Positions 54,304 through 62,500 of a stretch of 64,000 nt of DNA are shown piece after piece. The first letter of the stretch is position 1; every line of letters begins with the position of its first letter. The notes under the pieces were generated by a model that was not told the DNA's origin, searched no databases, and worked only from the letters and a program-made list of their open reading frames with translations. The translations under genes were made by a program, and so were the position numbers. This stretch comes from Aurantibacter crassamenti (lineage in GTDB: Bacteria > Bacteroidota > Bacteroidia > Flavobacteriales > Flavobacteriaceae): the NCBI RefSeq assembly GCF_016811105.1, contig NZ_JAFBGM010000001.1:823031-887030 (forward strand), in the 5' to 3' direction.

Positions 54304-56499
54304 ATGTCAAAGAAGAAAAAGAAAGCAAGTAATCATAGAAATAATGAAATAACTAAAGGAATATTCACTGTTCTTGAAAAGGAACCTTCAAAAACCTTTA
54401 ATTATAAACAAATTGCTTCAAAGTTAAAATTAGATAATACTCAAGATAGAAATCAACTGATTAAAAGATTAGGTCAGTTAAAAGAAAAAAATAGAATTCA
54501 AGAAGAAGAAAGAGGGCGTTATAAAGCGCTAGTTAGTGAAAAAACAGTTCATACGGGAATCGTAGATATGACAAGCAGAGGCAATGCTTATGTTGTTATT
54601 AAAGATTTTGAAGATGATGTTTTTGTAGCTGCAAATAGAGTAAACAGGGCTTTTCATAAAGATACCGTTGAAGTACATATTTACAATAATAAAAACGGTA
54701 AGAAATTAGAAGGTGAAATCACTAAAATTTTAGAGCGTAAGAAATCTACTTTTGTAGGAATCTTAGATATGCAAAAAACTTTTGCTTTTGTGCGACCTAC
54801 CGATAGCAGGGTTTATACCGATTTTTTTATTCCTAAAGATAAAATAGGAAAAGCTCAAGACGGTGAAAAGGTAATAATTGAAATAGAGAATTGGCCTGAA
54901 GATGCTGATTCGCCAATTGCTAAAGTAATAGAGGTTTTAGGTAAACCAGGTGAGCACAATACTGAAATTCATGCAATCTTAGCTGAGTACGGATTACCAT
55001 ATGAATTTCCTGTAGAAGTTGAACAATTTGCTAATAGTATAGATACAAGTATTGTTGCTGAAGAAATTGCGAAAAGACGCGATATGCGTGAAACGCTTAC
55101 TTTCACAATTGATCCAAAAGATGCTAAAGATTTTGATGATGCATTATCATTTGAAATTTTGGAAAATGGTAATTATGAAATAGGAATTCATATTGCTGAT
55201 GTTTCACATTACTTAACTCCCGATACAATTTTAGATGACGAAGCTTACGAAAGAGCAACTTCGGTTTATTTAGTAGATAGAGTTGTACCAATGCTACCAG
55301 AAGTTTTATCTAATAATGCTTGTTCATTAAGGCCTAATGAAGAAAAATATACTTTTTCCGCAGTTTTTGAAATGGATAAAAATAACCAGATTAAGAACCA
55401 ATGGTTTGGTAGAACAGTTACAAATTCAAATGAACGATTTGCCTATGAAGAAGCACAACATATTATAGAAACAGGTAATGGCGATATTCCAAAAGAAATA
55501 TCAATTCGTAAAAATGCATATTCCGTTTCAAAAGAAATTGTTGAAGCAACTTTAACTTTAGATCGATTAGCAAAACAAATGCGTTCTAAGCGAATGAAAC
55601 AAGGCGCTATTTCATTTGATAAAGTAGAAGTCCGCTTTGATTTGAATGAAAATAATGAACCAGAAGGAGTTTATTTTAAAGAATCAAAAGATGCAAATAA
55701 ACTTATAGAAGAGTTTATGTTGTTAGCAAATAGAAAAGTTGCTGAGTTTATTGGTAAACAAACACCTAAAAAAACTTTTATCTATCGTATTCATGATGTG
55801 CCAAATGAAGATAAGTTAATAGCCTTAAACGGAATAGTTTCTCGTTTTGGTCATAAAATTGATTTGAAAGATAGAAAATCTGTGAGTGCTTCATTAAATA
55901 AACTTCTTGAAGACGTAAAAGGTAAAAAAGAGCAAAATCTTGTTGATACCTTGGCTATCAGAAGTATGAGTAAAGCAATTTATACAACTGATAATATTGG
56001 GCATTATGGATTAGCTTTTGATTATTATTCACACTTTACTTCTCCTATTCGTCGTTATCCTGATGTAATGGTACATCGATTATTACAACATTATCTTGAT
56101 GGTGGAAAATCGGCAAATTCAGAACTCTATGAGAAAAAATGTAAGCATTCTTCTGATATGGAATATTTAGCCACTAGTGCTGAAAGAGATTCTACAAAGT
56201 ACATGCAGATAAAATTTATGCAAGACAACAAAGACAAAGAGTTTGTTGGTGTAATTAGTGGTGTAACCGAGTGGGGAATTTATGTTGAAATAATTGAGAA
56301 TAAATGCGAAGGCATGGTTAGAATACGAGATATCAAAGGGGATTATTATATCTTTGATGAAAAGCAATACGCTCTTGTTGGTGAACGTACTAAAAATACA
56401 TATCAATTAGGCGATGAAGTAGTAGTAATGGTTAAAGACACTGACTTAGTCAAACGCCATTTAGATTTTGCATTACTAGGTAAATATATAGCCGAGTAA
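54304..56499 (+). CDS. rnr: ribonuclease R
   Basis: 731 residues. An N-terminal helix-turn-helix (about 15-70; NYKQIASKLKLD), two cold-shock domains (about 80-230), the RNB catalytic domain (about 255-590) with the acidic motif DPKDAKDFDDA (270-280) and HIADVSHYL, and an S1 domain at the C-terminus (about 640-725; VGVISGVTEWGIYVEI). It is a 3'-5' exoribonuclease that degrades structured RNA. The basic N-terminus (KKKKKASNHR) probably binds RNA. Followed 75 bp later by a GIN-domain protein gene. Confidence 0.95.
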   Translation: MSKKKKKASNHRNNEITKGIFTVLEKEPSKTFNYKQIASKLKLDNTQDRNQLIKRLGQLKEKNRIQEEERGRYKALVSEKTVHTGIVDMTSRGNAYVVIKDFEDDVFVAANRVNRAFHKDTVEVHIYNNKNGKKLEGEITKILERKKSTFVGILDMQKTFAFVRPTDSRVYTDFFIPKDKIGKAQDGEKVIIEIENWPEDADSPIAKVIEVLGKPGEHNTEIHAILAEYGLPYEFPVEVEQFANSIDTSIVAEEIAKRRDMRETLTFTIDPKDAKDFDDALSFEILENGNYEIGIHIADVSHYLTPDTILDDEAYERATSVYLVDRVVPMLPEVLSNNACSLRPNEEKYTFSAVFEMDKNNQIKNQWFGRTVTNSNERFAYEEAQHIIETGNGDIPKEISIRKNAYSVSKEIVEATLTLDRLAKQMRSKRMKQGAISFDKVEVRFDLNENNEPEGVYFKESKDANKLIEEFMLLANRKVAEFIGKQTPKKTFIYRIHDVPNEDKLIALNGIVSRFGHKIDLKDRKSVSASLNKLLEDVKGKKEQNLVDTLAIRSMSKAIYTTDNIGHYGLAFDYYSHFTSPIRRYPDVMVHRLLQHYLDGGKSANSELYEKKCKHSSDMEYLATSAERDSTKYMQIKFMQDNKDKEFVGVISGVTEWGIYVEIIENKCEGMVRIRDIKGDYYIFDEKQYALVGERTKNTYQLGDEVVVMVKDTDLVKRHLDFALLGKYIAE

Positions 56500-56574
56500 T
56501 ATTTGGAACATGTTTTGCATAGTTTTATGCGGATACAAATGATTCCGATTTATGAAAAACAACAAAATCAACAG

Positions 56575-57255
56575 ATGAAGCCTTTTTTACTTGCTATAAT
56601 CTTAATAATGTCAATACAAGTTGGCACCGCTCAAGAAACTAAAACTTTCAATCAATTAGGAAAGTTTACTGAGATAAAAGCTTACGACGGTCTTTCAGTA
56701 AATCTGATTAAATCAGATACTAACAAAGCTGTTGTAACTGGTGAAAACATTGGTAAAATTGCTATTGATAATAATGATGGTGTGCTAAAATTACGCATGC
56801 AAATCACAAAAATATTTAGTGGTTATCGAACTTTTGTAAATGTTTACTACACTGAACAATTGGTAACTATAGATGTTAATGAAGATGCACGAATAACTTC
56901 AGAAGATAATATTCAACAAGATTTATTAGAGTTAAAAGCACAAGAAGGTGGTGAACTTTTAATAATTGCTAATGTAGAGCAGCTATTAGTAAAGTCTGTG
57001 ACCGGGGGGAAAATTCAAACTTTTGGTTCTGCAGATTTACAAGATATAGCCATCAATACAGGCGGAGTTTATGAGGGTGAAAAATTCATAACTAAATTTT
57101 CTACAATCAATGTTAATGCTGGATCAAGAGCAGAAATTTATGCAGTTGATTATGTTAAAGCCACAGTGAAAGCCGGTGGAGAGGTACTTGTTTTTGGTAA
57201 CCCAGCAAAAATGGAAGAAAAGACAATCTTTGGAGGTAAAATAACAAGAATGTAA
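56575..57255 (+). CDS. GIN-domain (DUF2807) secreted beta-helix protein
   Basis: 226 residues from ATG 56575, which opens a signal peptide (MKPFLLAIILIMSIQVGTAQ); 24 more codons are open upstream but lack any sense as a leader. The mature protein is a GIN domain: FTEIKAYDGLSVNLIKSD, then repeated short strands (ITSEDNIQQDLLELKAQEGGEL, KSVTGGKIQTFGSADLQDI). Probably a periplasmic or outer-membrane structural protein of unknown role. Three bases before the LysE gene. Confidence 0.82.
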   Translation: MKPFLLAIILIMSIQVGTAQETKTFNQLGKFTEIKAYDGLSVNLIKSDTNKAVVTGENIGKIAIDNNDGVLKLRMQITKIFSGYRTFVNVYYTEQLVTIDVNEDARITSEDNIQQDLLELKAQEGGELLIIANVEQLLVKSVTGGKIQTFGSADLQDIAINTGGVYEGEKFITKFSTINVNAGSRAEIYAVDYVKATVKAGGEVLVFGNPAKMEEKTIFGGKITRM

Positions 57256-57257
57256 GC

Positions 57258-57938
57258 ATGTGGGATGATATTCAGGCGGCAATACCTTTAGGCTTTATTT
57301 TAAGTTTTATGATTGGCCCTGTTTTTTTTGTACTCCTAGAAACTAGTGCTATCAAAGGTTTTCGGGCTGCACTTGCTTTTGACTTAGGAGTTATTATAGC
57401 AGATATATTATTTCTTTTAGTTGCTTATTTCAGTAGTTTTCAACTACTTGAAAACCTTAGTAATCAACCCGGTCTTTATGTTTTTGGTGGAGTAATACTA
57501 TTAGTTTACGGAGCAACCATTCTTAAAAAGAAAACACCGAAAAAAGAAACTTCGAATATTGAAACACACAGTACAAACAATTATTTAGCATTATTGGTAA
57601 AAGGATTTTTACTCAACTTTATTAATATTGGTGTTTTAGTATTCTGGTTAGGTATTATTATTATAGTTGGTCCTAGTTTAGATAATGACCCAAATAGAAT
57701 ATTTATCTTTTTTGCAGCAATGTTAGGGGCATACTTATTTACTGATATTTTGAAAATTCTTTTAGCTAAACGATTAAAAAGAAAATTAACAAAAGAGCGA
57801 ATCATTATAATAAAGAAAAGTATAGCTATTATTTTAATGATTTGTGGTTTGGTTTTGGTTACCAAAGGATTTCTTCCAAAAGACCAATTCAATATTGAAA
57901 AAGGTATTGAACGAATAGAACATATTCGTGAAGAGTAA
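57258..57938 (+). CDS. LysE/RhtB family exporter
   Basis: 226 residues with six membrane segments. N-terminal GFILSFMIGPVFFVLLETSAIKG is the LysE-family signature (G-P-x-x-x-x-x). It probably exports amino acids or similar small metabolites. Starts 3 bp after the GIN-domain gene, suggesting one transcript, and is closed by a bidirectional terminator. Confidence 0.88.
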   Translation: MWDDIQAAIPLGFILSFMIGPVFFVLLETSAIKGFRAALAFDLGVIIADILFLLVAYFSSFQLLENLSNQPGLYVFGGVILLVYGATILKKKTPKKETSNIETHSTNNYLALLVKGFLLNFINIGVLVFWLGIIIIVGPSLDNDPNRIFIFFAAMLGAYLFTDILKILLAKRLKRKLTKERIIIIKKSIAIILMICGLVLVTKGFLPKDQFNIEKGIERIEHIREE

Positions 57939-57966
57939 TTGGTAAAGACTTTAGTTTTTATAAAAG

Positions 57967-57998
57967 AAAAAGACCTCATATTGCTATGAAGTCTTTTT
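57967..57998. terminator. bidirectional terminator between LysE gene and tRNA-Cys
   Basis: AAAAGACCTCATA (57968-57980) pairs with TATGAAGTCTTTT (57985-57997) with one internal mismatch around a TTGC loop, with A and T runs on both sides. It serves the LysE transcript and the opposite-strand tRNA. Confidence 0.8.
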
Positions 57999-58000
57999 AG

Positions 58001-58071
58001 AGGCATCGTCCGGATTCGAACCGGAGTACAAGCTTTTGCAGAGCTGCGCCTAGCCACTCGGCCACGATGCC
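58001..58071 (-). tRNA. tRNA-Cys(GCA)
   Basis: Cloverleaf on the minus strand: acceptor GGCATCG with CGATGCC, a short D-loop GTGGCCGAGTGGCTAGGC, anticodon arm GCTCTGCAAAAGC with anticodon GCA, and a T-arm GGTTCGAATCC. Discriminator U73 is the cysteine identity base. CCA is not encoded. Length 71 nt. Confidence 0.93.
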
Positions 58072-58119
58072 AAATTATGGTGCAAATATAAGTTCTTATT
58101 TAAGTATTAAAAAATAGAA

Positions 58120-58479
58120 TCAATTTCTTTTTGAGCTTAAGACTACAGTTACTTTTTCAACGTCACCACCAATAGGAGGATTGATTTTAGATACATAAAC
58201 CTCTACAGTATCAACCATTTGAATTTCAGTAATTATTCTGTCGATGATTCTTTTAGCCACATGTTCAAGTAATTTTGAAGCAATTTGCATTTCTTCTTTT
58301 ACAATCAAGTGAATTTGAACGTAGTCAACTGTGTCTGATAAATCATCAGTAATTGAAGCTTTTGAAAGATCTGTTTCTACATTAACATCAACTGTATATT
58401 CACTACCAACAATACTTTCTTCACTTAAACAACCGTGATGTGCGTATACACGTATATTACTGACTTTTACTTTTCCCAT
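58120..58479 (-). CDS. folB: dihydroneopterin aldolase
   Basis: 119 residues, the normal length. FolB features: VSNIRVYAHHGCLSEE at the start (His-Gly and the pterin pocket) and IDRIITEIQMVDTVEVYVSKINPPIGGDVEKVTVV at the end, with the conserved Lys. It converts 7,8-dihydroneopterin to 6-hydroxymethyl-dihydropterin in folate synthesis. The downstream neighbour on its strand is tRNA-Cys. Confidence 0.93.
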   Translation of the reverse strand: MGKVKVSNIRVYAHHGCLSEESIVGSEYTVDVNVETDLSKASITDDLSDTVDYVQIHLIVKEEMQIASKLLEHVAKRIIDRIITEIQMVDTVEVYVSKINPPIGGDVEKVTVVLSSKRN

Positions 58480-58570
58480 GATTTGAATTAAGAAAGCAAA
58501 TCTAGTTCAAACTTATCAGATAAGATAATACAGAATAATTAGTGTTATTGTTTTAAGTATTAAAAGAAAT

Positions 58571-59518
58571 TTAATAAGTACATCTACAATTACTAAGCCC
58601 TTGAAATAAGTCAACACCTAGGGTAATAACGTGTGTACCAGAGCTATAACCAAGAATCTCATTTAGAATTATTTGGTAAGAATAACCAAAGTAGAAATTA
58701 TTCTTTTTAAGACCTATAATAGGTGCGACATAAAGAGGGTCACCAATTTGGTCATTTAAAAAACGATAGGTAACACCTGCATAATAGTAATCTTCAAAAT
58801 CGTACCAACGAAATTTTACGTTAAGGTCGGTAACAGATCTACCATCACTTTCAAATAATTGAAAGAAGATAGAAGGTTCTATTTCTAATCTACTGTTTTT
58901 GTTTTTTGTATAACGATAACCTGTATAAGCATAATAGTTTCTTAAAGCATTAGGCTCATAAATTTCATTAAAATTAGCCAGGTTTTTATTAATTATATTA
59001 GATATGTTAAGACTAAAATAGAATTTATCTTTTCTATATAAAGCACCAACATCAAAGTTATGATTGGTAGTTGCTCTATCATCAGTAACGCTAGGATCTA
59101 ATGCATCGAAATTTTCAATATCTATTCGAAACTGATTAAAATTATATGATAGTCCGAAGGATAAAAACTCATCATCATATCGGTCAAGTGTTAAGTGATG
59201 GGCAAAAGAAACACGAGCTCCTCGTTGTTTTGTTTCACCATTACTATCATTATATAGAATAGCACCCAAACCAGACTGCTCACCTATACGCATATCTGCT
59301 GCTAATGATTGTGTATCAGGAGCATCTTTAATACCTACCCATTGAGTTAAACCATTAATACGTATTTTGACATGGTCACCAATACCTGCATATGAAGGTG
59401 ACATTACAAATGGGTTATCAGCTAAATATTGTGATAGCTGGGGTAGCGTGAGTTCTTGTCCGCTTAGTCCGAAAACGGCTAAGAAAACAGTAACAAAGGT
59501 TATTAATTTGGTGCGCAT
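58571..59518 (-). CDS. PorP/SprF family type IX secretion membrane protein
   Basis: 315 residues with a signal peptide (MRTKLITFVTVFLAVFGLSG). PorP/SprF pattern: LSQYLADNPFVMSPSYAGIG near the N-terminus, WVGIKDAPDTQSLAADM, YNDSNGETKQRGARVSFAHHL, then a beta-barrel region with alternating aromatic residues and a C-terminal TLGVDLFQGL. SprF-type proteins help a partner SprB-like adhesin leave the cell by type IX secretion. It starts 23 bp after the adhesin gene on the same strand. Confidence 0.93.
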   Translation of the reverse strand: MRTKLITFVTVFLAVFGLSGQELTLPQLSQYLADNPFVMSPSYAGIGDHVKIRINGLTQWVGIKDAPDTQSLAADMRIGEQSGLGAILYNDSNGETKQRGARVSFAHHLTLDRYDDEFLSFGLSYNFNQFRIDIENFDALDPSVTDDRATTNHNFDVGALYRKDKFYFSLNISNIINKNLANFNEIYEPNALRNYYAYTGYRYTKNKNSRLEIEPSIFFQLFESDGRSVTDLNVKFRWYDFEDYYYAGVTYRFLNDQIGDPLYVAPIIGLKKNNFYFGYSYQIILNEILGYSSGTHVITLGVDLFQGLSNCRCTY

Positions 59519-59541
59519 AGTTTTAGGTTAAGTCTTGCGTG

Positions 59542-62500
59542 TTATCTATATAGGGTAAAATGTCCAACAAATTCTCTATCGTCTGTTTCTCCATTGAGTT
59601 TTACAACATACCAATAGTCTCCAGATGGTAGTTCAGACTGGTTGTATTTGCCATCCCAACCATTGCGGTCAATGACGTTATCTTCAACCACTCTACCATA
59701 ACGATCATAAATTTTAATTAGTATTTCTGGATACTGTTCTATATTTTCTGGCATCCATCTGTCGTTAAGTCCATCGCCATCAGGAGTAAAGAAATTAGGT
59801 AATTCAATATCTATAAACTCCATAAATATATTGGCTATAACTTCACATCCGTTTTCATCGATTACACTAACAACATAAGTATCAGTACGGTTGATAAAGA
59901 AAGTGTTGTCATCACCTTGGTCTTTACCATCAAATACAAAAGTATAATTAGGTAATCCACCTTCTGCTGTTGCTGTAATTTCATTGATATTGGTTTGCTC
60001 TAATGTCAAGGTAAGTGGTTCAAAATCGACTATTTCGAAATCAATTGTTTCAAGACAACCATTTGCATGAGAAATTACAATGAAATGTGTTCCAGGTGCA
60101 ATGTTTCTGAAATCTGGATTCAATTGCATATCAGATAAATCAGTAGAATCTAGAGCATACAATACATCACCTAGCACTGTTTCATCTTCTAGTGTAATAT
60201 TTACGTAATTATTTGGTGTATCACCAGTACATTCATAAACCGGTTCTACTGTTGCATTTAGATTAACACCTTGATCAACAGTTAGTATCATATTAACTTC
60301 ACAACCCATTGCATCTCTTACATAAACAAGATAGCTACCTGCAGCAAGATTTGTAAAATCAAATTGGTCTACAATAAAGTTGTTATTATCTCCAAAGCTA
60401 GTACTATAAGGTGCTGTACCTCCTGTTATTACTACAGTTGCAGAACCATCTTCATTGCCTGCACAAATTTCAGGTAAGGTTGTACCGGTCATTTCAAGTA
60501 TTTCAGGTTCTGTAATAGTATAATGCAATTCAACAAAACATCCATTTTGATCTTGCGCTATAACTGTATAATCACCAGGCTCAAGTTCATCGAAAACATT
60601 TTCATCATCAAATTGATTTAAGTTTGGTGAAATTGAATATTGATAACCACCTGCACCACCTGAGAGTGTTACAGTAATACTCGCATCATTTTCGCCATTA
60701 CAAGTAACATTTATAACCTCTTCAGTATATTCTAATACGGTAGGTTCAGTTATTATAACTTGTTGTGGTGCTGTTGTACAATCTTCACTAGTCACGTTCA
60801 CCCAGTAAGTACCTGCAGCTAAATCAGTAAACTGACCAAGTGCTTGCGGACCTGCAATTAAATTACCTGGCGTAACACTATCAGAATAAAGTTCATAAAG
60901 ATAGTTTCCTAATCCACCTTCAGCATCTGCATAAATTACTGCGGTTGTTTCTCCAAAGCAGTTGATACGTGCTGATGTGGTATCTAATGTTAATACTAAT
61001 GGATCAATAGGATCTTCAGTAATTTCATTCGAACGTATAGCTTCACAAGTATTTATAGCATCTCTTACATAATAAGCATAGGTACCAGCAGCTAGTACAC
61101 CAGCTTGCGGAAGGTTAATTGTATTGCCTACCATTGGTAAGAACGTTATATTATCTTCACTATATTCGTAAGTACCACTACCACCAGTAGCTGAAAGTTC
61201 GAATTCAACTCCAGTTGTACAAGTCAACGGACTAGTTCTTATTAATTGTGCTGTTACTTCTGTTGGGTTTTCAATTTCAACAATTGTTGTTTCAACTGAG
61301 CAACCTACATCATCAGTTACAGTAATACTATAGAATCCAGCAGCAAGATTTGGGAAAATATTACTTCCTTGCGCAACAGATACTTGTGGCGTATTTGTTC
61401 CTGCTAAATTATTATATGTATTTAATTGATAAGAATAAATCGGCGTTACATTTCTTGCTCCAACTGTTGCGGTTACACTAGCATTGTTATCGTTGTAACA
61501 TGCTAAAGTAGTTGCTGCAATGGATGCTACAATTGGATCAGGTCTAATTAAAGTTATTGTGTCTGTATAGATACAAGAGAATGCATCTGAAACTTCAATA
61601 GTGTAATCACCTGCAGCTAAACCAGTAAATATAAAGGCTTCTACATTTGTTTCAGTATAACTATCCGAAGTAGTTGTATTGGTCAAGACAATTGTATAAG
61701 GGCCTTCTCCGCCTTCAGGATCTACTAATAAAGTGCCTTGATCATTTGAACAAGAAACACTTGCTTCTTGGTTAACTGTTGCTGTAATTGGTGCATCAGG
61801 AGCTAAAATGGTTATTACATTAGAGTTCTGCACACAGAAAGGCGCTTCAGTTTGTGTGATTTCAACATAATATGCACCACCAACAAGGTTTGAAATAATT
61901 AGCGGTGTACTTGTGTTTCCAGAACCAGCGAAACCAGCTATTGGATTATCATCTAAATCATATACTTGATAAGTATAACTACCAGTATAATCATTAATAG
62001 TTACACTAAAACTACCATCATCAACACCGTTATTTAAACATTCTTCATCAGTTAACTTGGTAATAACTACATCCATAATATTTGGATCAGCTATAGTGTG
62101 AGTAGTTTCTACATAACAATTAGTATCTAAGTTAGTAACTCGAATAATATAACTACCAACACCGAGTCCTGTGAATAATCCAGTACTGTTTGTAGCTGCA
62201 TAAGCATTGTCTGTTCCGTTAGTTTCGTATTCTAAGTTAGGCGTTGCAGTTACAGGATTTATTGTAACATTTACCTGAATTTCAGAATCGTCACCTGGGT
62301 TACACGTAATGTCTGCAGTTGTTGTAACTGTTGCATTTGTAATTTCTACATAAGGCAAAATAACTGCCGTAGTACTTCCTAAACAGCCTTTATCATCATA
62401 AACGTTGATGGTATAGTTACCACCCGCATAATTTGTTTCAATGTAGGTTGGGTTAGAACCATTTTGAACAGTTGTAGACGTACTTGTATTAATAAACTCG

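Noticed and set aside
57581..58057. 158-codon minus-strand frame over the LysE gene and tRNA-Cys
   Set aside because: It runs through a tRNA and a terminator and opposes a clear membrane protein gene; no domain is seen.
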